64,000 nucleotides of DNA from Aeromicrobium tamlense. GTDB taxonomy: Bacteria > Actinomycetota > Actinomycetes > Propionibacteriales > Nocardioidaceae. The stretch covers positions 248,001 through 312,000 of the forward strand of contig NZ_JACBZN010000001.1 of the NCBI RefSeq assembly GCF_013408555.1, read 5' to 3'. This document shows, piece after piece, positions 34,747 to 42,873 of the stretch. The position numbers were made by a program, and so were the translations under genes. The stretch's first letter is position 1. Every line of letters starts with the position of its first letter. The notes below the pieces were generated by a model. That model was not told the DNA's origin and did no database searches. It saw only the letters and a list, made by a program, of their open reading frames with translations.

Positions 34747-34858
34747 AACGTATCGAAACGGAAGCACTTGGAACAGCTTGCGACGCAAGATGCCGACGAT
34801 CGACGCCGTAAATCAGCGCATTCAAGGCGCGAGACAAAGCCTGTCATCGTCCGTCGAG

Positions 34859-34873
34859 TCACTGTTACAGTGA
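34859..34873. promoter_or_regulatory. Perfect 15-bp palindrome over the SDR promoter
   Basis: TCACTGT-T-ACAGTGA covers the -10 element TACAGT (34866-34871), which lies six bases before ATG 34878. A protein bound here would block the promoter directly. Confidence 0.5.
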
Positions 34874-34877
34874 AAGC

Positions 34878-35840
34878 ATGAGCGATGCAGACGTGATCGA
34901 CGCCGAGGTGGCGGCCGACGACACCATCAGTTTCAGCCGGATCGGCTACGAGCGGCGCCGGCCCACGTGGGACGACGCCGACATGCAGGACGTCGCGGGG
35001 CGCACCGTGGTCGTCTCCGGCGGCACCGCCGGCGTGGGCCTGGGCGCCTCGACGAGCCTCGCGGCCCTGGGCGCGCACGTCGTGATGCTGGGCCGCAGCG
35101 CCGACCGCGGCGAGGCCGCCGTGAAGGAGGTCGTGGCCGCGACCGGCAACCAGCGCGTGGAGTGGGTGCGCCTCGACCTGTCCTCCCTGGAGTCGGTGCG
35201 CGCCACCGCGGCCGAGCTGCTCGAGCGGCTGCCGCGCATCCACGTGCTGATCAACAACGCCGGGGGCATGTGGGATGAGTGGGAGACGTCGGTCGACGGT
35301 ATCGAGATGAGCTGGGCGACGAACATCGTCGGTCCGTACCTGCTCACCGAGCTGCTGCTCGACCGCCTGGCTGAGTCCGCTCCCGCGCGCATCGTCGAGA
35401 TGACGTCGGGCGGCGCCTACAGCCAGCGCCTCACCCTGGGCGAGCTGCGCGGCGAGGCCGACGCGTTCGACCCGAAGGCGACCTACTCGCGCACCAAGCG
35501 CGCGCAGATCGTGCTGACCGAGCTGCGGGCCGCCGAGCTGGCCGACCGCGGGATCGTCGTCCACGTGACGCACCCCGGCTGGACCGACTCGCCGGGCCTG
35601 CGTGAGTCCGGCGCCATGCAGGGCTTCATCCGGCGCTTCGAGTCGGACTTCCGCACGCCGGAGCAGGGCGCCGACACGGCCGTCTGGCTGTCCTCGGCGC
35701 GGGAGCCCGGCGCGACCTCGGGCCTGTTCTGGCACGACCGGCGCCCGCGCGAGACGCACCGCGTCGACGCCACCCGCGAGACCGAGCAGGACCGTCGCGA
35801 GCTCGTCGAGCTGCTGCGCCGTCTCACCGGACTGGCCTGA
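34878..35840 (+). CDS. Short-chain dehydrogenase/reductase, classical-like
   Basis: 320 aa. After about 45 N-terminal residues comes the coenzyme motif VVSGGTAGVGLGAS (TGxxxGxG type), then INNAGGMWDEW, the catalytic Ser in MTSGGAYS, and the YSRTK active site. The best resemblance is to retinol-dehydrogenase/oxidoreductase-type SDRs, where a 40-residue strand separates Ser and Tyr. Oxidation of an alcohol or hydroxyacyl intermediate is inferred. The mRNA appears leaderless, and a 15-bp palindrome overlaps the promoter. A hairpin terminator follows, so it is a single-gene unit. Confidence 0.88.
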   Translation: MSDADVIDAEVAADDTISFSRIGYERRRPTWDDADMQDVAGRTVVVSGGTAGVGLGASTSLAALGAHVVMLGRSADRGEAAVKEVVAATGNQRVEWVRLDLSSLESVRATAAELLERLPRIHVLINNAGGMWDEWETSVDGIEMSWATNIVGPYLLTELLLDRLAESAPARIVEMTSGGAYSQRLTLGELRGEADAFDPKATYSRTKRAQIVLTELRAAELADRGIVVHVTHPGWTDSPGLRESGAMQGFIRRFESDFRTPEQGADTAVWLSSAREPGATSGLFWHDRRPRETHRVDATRETEQDRRELVELLRRLTGLA

Positions 35841-35855
35841 CCGCCGCCGAGCACG

Positions 35856-35892
35856 CGACCGCCCCGGAACCCTGCGGGTCCCGGGGCGGTCG
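35856..35892. terminator. Hairpin terminator between convergent genes
   Basis: Outer stem of 12 bp (CGACCGCCCCGG and complement) with an inner 4-bp stem in the loop. Serves the SDR gene and perhaps the minus-strand NTF2-like gene. Confidence 0.8.
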
Positions 35893-35905
35893 TCCGTGCA
35901 GGGAC

Positions 35906-36292
35906 TCAGCCGCTGAATCGGGCGGCCTCGGCGGAGTCGATGTACTCGTCGAGGCGCGCGATCCGGCCGTCCTCGTTGACGGTGACGACGACGCAGGCGT
36001 GCAGCTCGACGGGCTCGCCCGAGCGCACGTTCGTGCCGCGCAGGACGTGCTGCTGCACGACGCCGCCGTCGAACAGCTGGATCCGGCGATCGGTGTAGCG
36101 CCGGTCGGTGACGCGCTTGGCGATGCCCGTGAGCACCCGGGCGTTCTCCTCGACGGTCTGCTCGACGCCGTCGTGGTTGTGCCAGATCACGCCGTCCGGG
36201 GCGTAGATCTCGGCCAGGTCGGTCGGGTCGCCGGCCTCGGCGGCCGCGATGATGCGGTCGAGCAGCTGGACGTGGGGATGACGGTCGTTCAT
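35906..36292 (-). CDS. SnoaL/NTF2-like protein
   Basis: A 128-aa cone-shaped NTF2-fold protein: HVQLLDRIIAAAEAGDPTDLAEIYAPDGVIWHNHDG at the start, VVQQHVLRGT in the middle, and VVVTVNEDGRIARLDEYIDS at the end. Such proteins include small isomerases, dehydratases and hydroxylation partners. An active-site Asp/His pair is plausible but not provable here. It starts 8 bp after the ligase stop, with GAGGAG overlapping that stop, so it is translated from the ligase mRNA and probably acts on the same compound. Confidence 0.82.
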   Translation of the reverse strand: MNDRHPHVQLLDRIIAAAEAGDPTDLAEIYAPDGVIWHNHDGVEQTVEENARVLTGIAKRVTDRRYTDRRIQLFDGGVVQQHVLRGTNVRSGEPVELHACVVVTVNEDGRIARLDEYIDSAEAARFSG

Positions 36293-36300
36293 GGCTCTCC

Positions 36301-38022
36301 TCAGAGGGTGACGGGACGGCGGAGCTCGCGCTTGAGCACCTTGCCGACGGGGTTGCGCGGCAGCTCGTCACGGATCTCGAGACGCTCCGGCAGCTTGTAG
36401 GACGCGATCTTGGCCTCGCGCAGGAAGGCGACGAGCTCCTCCAGCGTCAGCGTGGCGCCGGGGTTGAGGGTGACGACCGCGGCGACGCGCTCGCCCATCT
36501 GCTCGTCGGGGTCGCCCACCACGGCCACGTCGGCCACCGCGGGGTGCTCGCCGACGAGGGCCTCCATCTCGGCCGGCGCGATGTTCATGCCGCCGCGGAT
36601 GACGAGGTCCTTCGCCCGGTCGAGGTAGTGCAGGAACTGGTTCCGGTCGCCGGCGATCTCGAAGATGTCGCCGGTCATCAGCAGGCCGTCCTCGTCGAAC
36701 GGGTTCGCCCGCGTCTCGGGGTCGAGGTAGCCGGCGAAGATCGTCGGGCCCCCGATGCGCAGCTCGCCGGGGACGCCGGGCTCGGTGACCTCCTCGCCCG
36801 TGACGGGGTCGACGAGCTTGATCTGGACCCAGTCGGCGACCTCGGAGGACCACGTGACGCCCGGCGCGCCGTAGCGCGGGAAGTACTGCGCGCGGTCGTC
36901 GGGATCGGGGAAGTCCTCGAGGCTCGACAGCAGGGCGATGCCCTCGTTCGAGCCGAAGAAGTTGATGACGCCGATGCCCAGCTTCTCCTGCCAGCCGCGC
37001 ACCATGACGGGTTGCAGCGGCGCCGAGCCCGAGCCGATGCGGGTCAGGCTCGACAGGTCGATCTGGCCCAGCAGGTCGTCGTTGTGCAGCAGCATCCACA
37101 GCAGCGCCGGGGGAGCGACCGTGTAGGTGGCGCGCTCGACGGCGATCTGGCCGAGGAACGTCTTGAGGTCGAACGGGTGGTGCTGCACGAGCACGCCGCC
37201 GGTGCGCAGCCACGGCAGGAACATGCCGTTGATGCCGGCCATGTTGACCATGGGGAACGGGTTGAGCAGGACGTCGTCGGCCGTCACGCGCGGGGCGTCC
37301 ACGGTGGCGGTGCTGATGGCGGCCCACTCGAGGTGCGCCCGGGGGACGCCCTTCGGCTCGCTCTCGGTGCCCGAGGTCCAGCAGATCGTCGCGCAGTCGT
37401 TCGCGTCGTTCGGGTCGGCGGCCCGGCGGGCCTCGATGCGGGCACGCTGGTCGCTCGTGGCGACGGTGGGCGTCCAGGCGTCGATGCCCTCGGGCAGGCC
37501 CTCCAGCTCCGTGGCGTCGCCGAACGCGACGACGCGCTCGAGGGTCGGCACGCGGTCGCGCAGCGCGGCGGCCTCCTCGGCCGGACGGCGGCCCGCGAAC
37601 GCGGCTGCGGTGACGAAGGCGCGGAAGCCGGCCTGGTTCGCCATGCCGACGATCTCGTGCTCTCGGTACTGCATGGGAAGTGGCGAGACGACGATGCCGA
37701 GGAGCCACGCGGCGAGGTAGACCTCGGCCAGCTCGATGGTGTTCGGCAGCTGCACGCCGAGCACGTCCCCGCGCTCCAGGCCGAGGTCGTCGAGGCGGGC
37801 GGCGACCGCGAGGACCTCGTCGTCGAGCTCGCTCCACGTCAGCCGGCGCGGCGCCGATCCCAGCAGGTCAGCGCGGTTCGCGGGGTCGACGATGGCCAGG
37901 TGTGCGCCGCGCTCGGCCACCTGTTGGAGGTAGAACCCGTCGAGGGTCTCCTCGGTCCACCATCCCTTCGACTGGTACGCGCTGACCTTGGCCTGCGGAT
38001 GCAAGCCCCGTGCGATCGCCAT
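36301..38022 (-). CDS. AMP-forming acyl-CoA ligase with TSGTE P-loop (subgroup member 3)
   Basis: 573 aa. P-loop WTSGTESEPKGVPR (about 215-228), NPFPMVNMAGINGMFLPWL, A5 NFFGSNEGIA, A7 MTGDIFE, A8 LDRAKDLVIRGGMNIAPAEME, and the A10 Lys in NPVGKVLKRE. It shares Glu in the P-loop and GSNEG with the ligases at 21.3 and 25.6 kb. The start GWWTEETLDGFYLQQ matches the first of these. GAGGAGAG precedes ATG 38022. Operator site D is 40 bp upstream, in the divergent region to an SDR. It is followed by an NTF2-like protein gene. Confidence 0.92.
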   Translation of the reverse strand: MAIARGLHPQAKVSAYQSKGWWTEETLDGFYLQQVAERGAHLAIVDPANRADLLGSAPRRLTWSELDDEVLAVAARLDDLGLERGDVLGVQLPNTIELAEVYLAAWLLGIVVSPLPMQYREHEIVGMANQAGFRAFVTAAAFAGRRPAEEAAALRDRVPTLERVVAFGDATELEGLPEGIDAWTPTVATSDQRARIEARRAADPNDANDCATICWTSGTESEPKGVPRAHLEWAAISTATVDAPRVTADDVLLNPFPMVNMAGINGMFLPWLRTGGVLVQHHPFDLKTFLGQIAVERATYTVAPPALLWMLLHNDDLLGQIDLSSLTRIGSGSAPLQPVMVRGWQEKLGIGVINFFGSNEGIALLSSLEDFPDPDDRAQYFPRYGAPGVTWSSEVADWVQIKLVDPVTGEEVTEPGVPGELRIGGPTIFAGYLDPETRANPFDEDGLLMTGDIFEIAGDRNQFLHYLDRAKDLVIRGGMNIAPAEMEALVGEHPAVADVAVVGDPDEQMGERVAAVVTLNPGATLTLEELVAFLREAKIASYKLPERLEIRDELPRNPVGKVLKRELRRPVTL

Positions 38023-38061
38023 GGCTCTCCTCGTGACACTTCAGTTGACGGTGTGATACAG

Positions 38062-38083
38062 ATTACTACATTAAACGTAGTGA
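38062..38083 (+). promoter_or_regulatory. Operator-like site D of the island
   Basis: The plus strand reads ATTACTACATTAAACGTAG then TGA, with inverted half-sites ACTAC and GTAGT. It sits between the 36.3-kb ligase and the SDR at 38.2 kb and could control both. Confidence 0.55.
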
Positions 38084-38153
38084 GTAGCGCGAGGGAAGGG
38101 GTTGCCATGACACCGATGTCGGGACGTCCGGGAACGACGCAGGGGAGCCGGCG

Positions 38154-38924
38154 ATGAGCCGCGGTCGCAGGACGCCGATCGCGGGCGCCACGCTCGTGGT
38201 GACCGGAGCCAACCGAGGCATCGGTCTGGCGTTCGTCCAGGAGGCGCTCGCCGCCGGGGCCGCCAAGGTCTACGCCGGCGTGCGCGACGTGGACGACGTG
38301 ACGCCCGAGCTCGCGGACACGGGCGCCGAGCCCGTCGCGCTCGAGGTCACCGACCGCGAGCAGGTCGCCGCCGCCGCGCGCCACTGCGCCGACGCCACCG
38401 TGCTGATCAACAACGCGGGCCTCCACGCCGGCGACCGCCTCGTGCAGGCGACCGATCCCGACGCCGCGCGCCGCGAGATGGAGGTCAACTACTTCGGCCC
38501 CCTCGAGACCACCCGTGCGTTCGCGCCCGTGATCGCCGGCAACGGCGGCGGCGCGATCGTCAACGTCCTCTCGGTCGCGGCCATCGCGCCCACCGCCTTC
38601 ATGGGCGGCTACTCGCCGTCGAAGGCCGCCGCGCTCTACCTCGGCGGCATCGCGCGCGCCGAGCTCGAGCCGCTCGACGTCGGCGTCACCTCGCTGATCG
38701 TCGGCTCGGTCGACACCCGGATGGCCGCGCACGTCGACGGCCAGAAGGAGGACCCGCGCGACGTCGCGCGCGTCGGCCTCAAGGCGATGGCGCGTGGCGA
38801 CTGGACGTGCGACACGGACCGCATGGCGATCGAGTCGCGCGCCCGCATGGCCCTCGACCCGATCCGCTACGAGCGCGGCCTGGGCCGGCTGCTGTTCGTC
38901 GACCAGCTCGTGACGAAGCCGTGA
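38154..38924 (+). CDS. Short-chain dehydrogenase/reductase
   Basis: A 256-aa classical SDR. Coenzyme motif VVTGANRGIGLAF (about 15-27), INNAGLHAG, Ser in LSVAAI, and active-site YSPSK with Lys four residues on. The C-terminal extension after MAAHVDGQKEDPRDVA is normal. It probably oxidises or reduces a hydroxyl on the pathway intermediate. AGGGGAG precedes ATG 38154. The next gene's GTG overlaps its TGA, so SDR and ligase are co-translated. Confidence 0.9.
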   Translation: MSRGRRTPIAGATLVVTGANRGIGLAFVQEALAAGAAKVYAGVRDVDDVTPELADTGAEPVALEVTDREQVAAAARHCADATVLINNAGLHAGDRLVQATDPDAARREMEVNYFGPLETTRAFAPVIAGNGGGAIVNVLSVAAIAPTAFMGGYSPSKAAALYLGGIARAELEPLDVGVTSLIVGSVDTRMAAHVDGQKEDPRDVARVGLKAMARGDWTCDTDRMAIESRARMALDPIRYERGLGRLLFVDQLVTKP

Positions 38925-40513
38925 GCACGCGCACCATCGACCTGGAGACCCACGGCGACGGCACCACGTTCCGTCGCCTCGAGGACGTGATCCGCCGCAG
39001 CGCGGCCCACGACCCCCAGGGCGTCGCGCTCGTCCAGCCCGGACGGCAGGTGACGTTCGCCGAGCTGGACGCGTCGACGAGCCGGTTCGCGCAGGCCCTC
39101 CTCGCCGAGGGCGTGCAGCCGGGCGACCGCGTGTGCCACGTCGGGGAGAACAGCGTCGCGTTCTTCGACGCGCTGTACGGCAGCGGCAAGGCCGGCGCGA
39201 TCCCCGTGCCGATCAACTTCCGGCTGGCGCCGACCGAGGTCCTGCAGATCGTCGAGGACGTCGAGCCGCGCGTGGTCGTCCTGGGCGCCGGGATGGAGCA
39301 CCACGCCGAGGCGCTCGCCGCGGTGCCCGGCGTCACCCGCGTCGTCACCGTGGAGCCCGTCGAGGGCCTGACCGGCCTCGCCGCGTGGGCGGGTGCGCAG
39401 TCGGGCGAGGACCCGGGCATCGCCCGCGATCCCGAGGACACGGCGGTCATGTTCTACACGTCCGGCACGACGGGCCGACCGAAGGGCATCGAGCTCGCCG
39501 GACGGAACCTCAGCTCGGCGCTCGCCGGCCCCCTCAAGGTGGTCCGCTTCGACGCGGACTCGGTGGCGCTGGCGCCCGTGCCGTTCTTCCACGTGACGGG
39601 CTTCGGCCTGGCGCTGATGGCGAACCTCAAGGGCGCGGCCGTGCTCATGATCAACCCGCAGGGCCCGGCCGACCTGCTGGACGTGCTCCAGCGGTACCGC
39701 GTCAGCCACTCGGTCATGGTGCCCACGGTCATCCAGTTCCTGCTCGGCCTGCCCGAGACGCGCGCCGGCGACTGGTCGGCGCTGCGCTGGATGATGTACG
39801 GCGGCGCCCCGATGCCCGAGCCCGTCCTGCGCGAGGCCACCGAGGTCTTCGGCTGCGACTTCTACCAGGGCTACGGCCTCACGGAGTCCACCGGCGGCGT
39901 CTCGTTCCTCGGCCCCGAGGACCACCGCGTCACGCCCGAGACGGTGCACCGACTGCGGTCCGTCGGCCAGGTACGCGGCAACAACGAGGTCCGGATCATC
40001 GATCCGGCGACGGGCCAGGACGTGCCCGCCGGCGAGCGTGGTGAGGTCCTCATCCGCGGCGGCAACGTCATGAAGGGCTACTGGCGTCGCCCCGAGGAGA
40101 CGGCGGCCACGGTCGACGCCGACGGCTGGCTGCACACCGGCGACGGCGGCCGCCTCGACGCGGAGGGCTACCTCTACCTCGGCGACCGGCTCAAGGACAT
40201 GATCGTGTCGGGTGGGGAGAACGTGTATCCCGCCGAGGTCGAGAGCGTGCTGACGGGCCACCCGGGCGTCGCGCAGGTCGCCGTCATCGGCGTCCCGTCC
40301 GACCGGTGGGGCGAGTCGCCCATGGCCGTCGTGGTCCGCGCCGCGGGCGACGCCGGCGAGCAGCTGACCGCCGAGGACCTGATCGGCTGGGCGCGCGAGC
40401 ACCTGGCCCACTACAAGTGCCCCGTGGACGTGGCCTTCGTGAGCGAGCTGCCGCTGAACGCCAGTGGCAAGCTGCTGAAGGTCCGGCTGCGTGAGGAGTT
40501 CGCCCGGCGGTGA
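38921..40513 (+). CDS. AMP-forming acyl-CoA ligase, canonical motifs
   Basis: 530 aa. P-loop YTSGTTGRPKGIEL (about 178-191), A5 QGYGLTESTGG, A7 HTGDGG, A8 GDRLKDMIVSGGENVYPAEVE, and the A10 Lys in NASGKLLKV. These match fatty-acyl or aromatic acyl-CoA ligases of the FadD/long-chain group. It is most like the ligase at 41.3 kb in the window and clearly differs from the TSGTE subgroup. GTG 38921 overlaps the SDR stop. A strong hairpin ends the unit. Confidence 0.93.
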   Translation: MSTRTIDLETHGDGTTFRRLEDVIRRSAAHDPQGVALVQPGRQVTFAELDASTSRFAQALLAEGVQPGDRVCHVGENSVAFFDALYGSGKAGAIPVPINFRLAPTEVLQIVEDVEPRVVVLGAGMEHHAEALAAVPGVTRVVTVEPVEGLTGLAAWAGAQSGEDPGIARDPEDTAVMFYTSGTTGRPKGIELAGRNLSSALAGPLKVVRFDADSVALAPVPFFHVTGFGLALMANLKGAAVLMINPQGPADLLDVLQRYRVSHSVMVPTVIQFLLGLPETRAGDWSALRWMMYGGAPMPEPVLREATEVFGCDFYQGYGLTESTGGVSFLGPEDHRVTPETVHRLRSVGQVRGNNEVRIIDPATGQDVPAGERGEVLIRGGNVMKGYWRRPEETAATVDADGWLHTGDGGRLDAEGYLYLGDRLKDMIVSGGENVYPAEVESVLTGHPGVAQVAVIGVPSDRWGESPMAVVVRAAGDAGEQLTAEDLIGWAREHLAHYKCPVDVAFVSELPLNASGKLLKVRLREEFARR

Positions 40514-40549
40514 GGGCGACAGTCGCCGGATCCCTCCTCCCCGGCGACG

Positions 40550-40586
40550 CGACAGGGGCGGGACCGCGTCGGTCCCGCCCCTGTCG
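40550..40586. terminator. Strong hairpin terminator between convergent operons
   Basis: Perfect 16-bp stem (CGACAGGGGCGGGACC and complement) with a 5-base loop, followed by TTCGT. Serves the ligase at 38.9 kb and the minus-strand VOC gene. Confidence 0.9.
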
Positions 40587-40597
40587 TTCGTCCCGGC

Positions 40598-41317
40598 TCA
40601 GTCCTTGAGGACGCGCAGCGTGACCTGGCCGAGGTCGATCTCCTCGGGCAGGCCGGCGCCGGCGGGCGTGGCGTGCACGTCGATGGCGCTCATCCGCGGC
40701 CGCTCGTCCTGGACGAAGCGCACGGTCCGCGAGCCGAGCTCGACGATCGGCACGCCGTCCTTCTCCAGCACGGGCACGCGGAACACCGCGGCCCACCGCT
40801 CGGCCCGCGCCTGCGGGTCGGGCGTGGCGAGGTCGACCGCGACGACGTCGTCGATGTACGGGTCGGGCGACGGCGGGTGCTCGAGGTGGTCCCAGAACCA
40901 CTCGTCGGCGTCGGGGATCTCGTCCAGCTCGACGAGCAGGCCCATGTCGCCCGGGTGCAGCTGGACGATGCGACGCCCGTACGCCTCGGCCTGGATGGCC
41001 AGGCGGACGCCGGCGGCCTCGATGGCCTCGAGGTGCGGGTCGAGGTCGGGGACCTGGACCGAGACGCAGTAGCCCGCGGTGCCGCCCACGCGGTCGAGCC
41101 ACGCGTTGATGGACGCCTGCTCGTTCAGCGGGCCGACCAGCTCGAGGTGGGCCTGCGGCCCGACCGGGATGGTCTCGTCGGCCAGGTGCATCTCCTCCAG
41201 CAGCGGGTCGGGGAACCCGGGCTCGAGGTGGAACGTCTCGCGCAGCTCGCGGCTGGTCGCCTCGAGGTCGCGGGCGCCGATGACGACCTGGCGCAGGATC
41301 GGGAAGGGGTGGGTCAT
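40598..41317 (-). CDS. VOC-fold protein, paralogue of the one at 23.0 kb
   Basis: 239 aa, two VOC-like halves: ILRQVVIGARDLEATSRELRE, GYCVSVQVPDLDPHLEAIEAAG, and a second half ending LRVLKD. As in the paralogue, the first-strand metal-binding His is missing (QVVIG), although HPGDMGLLVELDE could hold one ligand. It follows a CoA ligase with a 4-bp overlap, the same order as at 21.3-23.7 kb. The repeated ligase-VOC pairing suggests the two proteins work on one compound; the function is unknown. Confidence 0.82.
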   Translation of the reverse strand: MTHPFPILRQVVIGARDLEATSRELRETFHLEPGFPDPLLEEMHLADETIPVGPQAHLELVGPLNEQASINAWLDRVGGTAGYCVSVQVPDLDPHLEAIEAAGVRLAIQAEAYGRRIVQLHPGDMGLLVELDEIPDADEWFWDHLEHPPSPDPYIDDVVAVDLATPDPQARAERWAAVFRVPVLEKDGVPIVELGSRTVRFVQDERPRMSAIDVHATPAGAGLPEEIDLGQVTLRVLKD

Positions 41318-42873
41318 CCGATGGTCCTTTCGGCCGCGGCCCAGTGCGGGGCGCGCAGCTCTCGCTTGAGGATCTTCCCCGACGGGTTGCGGGGGAGCAT
41401 GTCGATGACCTCCACGGAGGTCGGGCACTTGTAGTGGGCGAGGTGCTCGCGACAGAACGCCACGATCTCGTCGCTCGTCACGGTCTGGCCCTGCTTCGTC
41501 ACGACGACGGCGTGCGGCGTCTCGCCCCAGCGCTCGGAGGGCACGCCGATGACGGCGACCTCCTGCACGGCCGGGTGCGCCATGAGGACGTTCTCGACCT
41601 CGGCCGGGTACACGTTCTCGCCGCCGGACACGATCATGTCCTTGAGCCGGTCCTTGAGGAACAGGTAGCCGTCCGCGTCGAGGTAGCCGGCGTCGCCCGT
41701 GCGGAACCAGTCACCGTCGAAGAACGCGCCCTCGGTGGCATCGGGGCGGCGCCAGTAGGAGCGCGTGACGTTCGCGCCGCGGACGACGACCTCGCCGACC
41801 TCGCCGGACGCGACGTCCTTGCCCTCCTCGTCGACGACGCGGACCTCGGTGCCGGGCACGGCGCGGCCGGCCGACTGCAGCTTGCTGTCGGCGCCCGTGA
41901 CGTGGTCCTCGGGACGCAGGATCGTGGTGACGCCGATCGTCTCGGTCAGGCCGTAGCTCTGCGAGAGCTTCGCGCCGAAGATCTCCTGCGAGCGCAGCAT
42001 GACGGTCTCGGAGATCGGCGAGCCACCGTAGACGAGGTGCTCGACGCTGGAGTAGTCCGCCGCGGCGGCCGCGGGGTTGGAGATCACCATCTGCATCACG
42101 GTCGGGACCATGATCACGTGGGTGGCGCGGTGCCCGACGAGCAGCCCGAGCATGCTCTGCGGGGTCACCTCCACGAACTGGATGATCTGGCCGCCGTGGG
42201 CCAGCGAGATGAGCGACCAGCCGCCCGCCGCGATGTGGTAGTACGGCGTCGGCACGAGGCTGACGGTGTCGGGGCCCACCTCGAACTGCGCGGAGAACGC
42301 CTCGACGGCGGCCAGCATCGCGTCCGACGTCGTGGTGACGCCCTTGGGCTTGCCCGTGGTGCCGGACGAGTACATGAGGGAGAGCAGGTCGTCGCCCGCC
42401 ACGTCCTGGTGCGGGTCCTCGGTGGGCTGCGCCGCGAGCCACGCCTCGTAGGCCTGCCAGCCCTCGGGCACGGTCGGCTCGCCCTCCTGGGAGAACACCA
42501 GCCGCAGCCCGTCGAAGTCGGCCGGGACGAGTGAGGTCAGGTGGTCCTCGACCACGAGGACCGTGGGCTCGGCGTCCGAGAGGATCCACGCGATCTCGTC
42601 CGCCGCGAGGCGGAAGTTCAGCGGGACCACCGCGGGCCCGGCCTTCGCCGTCCCGAAGAACAGCTCCCAGAACTCGGTGCCGTTGCGGGCGAGGTAGGCG
42701 ACGCGGTCGCCGCGCTCCAGTCCGTGGGCCAGGAGCCCCGCGGCGACCTGGTTGGTGCGGGTGTCGAGGTCGCCGTACGTGACGGTCCGTCCCTCGCCCA
42801 CGATCGCGGGCGAGTCGCGGTGCGACCGGCTGCTCGCGCGGAGGAGGTCCGCGACGGTGCGTGCTCCGTTCAT
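41314..42873 (-). CDS. AMP-forming acyl-CoA ligase, canonical motifs
   Basis: 519 aa. P-loop YSSGTTGKPKGVTT (about 168-181), A5 SYGLTETIGV, A7 RTGDAG, A8 KDRLKDMIVSGGENVYPAEVE, and the Lys in NPSGKILKRE. The C-terminus is short after A10. The middle gene of a minus-strand operon HxlR-ligase-VOC; both junctions overlap by 4 bp. Because it is co-transcribed with its presumed regulator, autoregulated induction by the acid or acyl-CoA is a natural model (inference). Confidence 0.92.
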   Translation of the reverse strand: MNGARTVADLLRASSRSHRDSPAIVGEGRTVTYGDLDTRTNQVAAGLLAHGLERGDRVAYLARNGTEFWELFFGTAKAGPAVVPLNFRLAADEIAWILSDAEPTVLVVEDHLTSLVPADFDGLRLVFSQEGEPTVPEGWQAYEAWLAAQPTEDPHQDVAGDDLLSLMYSSGTTGKPKGVTTTSDAMLAAVEAFSAQFEVGPDTVSLVPTPYYHIAAGGWSLISLAHGGQIIQFVEVTPQSMLGLLVGHRATHVIMVPTVMQMVISNPAAAAADYSSVEHLVYGGSPISETVMLRSQEIFGAKLSQSYGLTETIGVTTILRPEDHVTGADSKLQSAGRAVPGTEVRVVDEEGKDVASGEVGEVVVRGANVTRSYWRRPDATEGAFFDGDWFRTGDAGYLDADGYLFLKDRLKDMIVSGGENVYPAEVENVLMAHPAVQEVAVIGVPSERWGETPHAVVVTKQGQTVTSDEIVAFCREHLAHYKCPTSVEVIDMLPRNPSGKILKRELRAPHWAAAERTIG

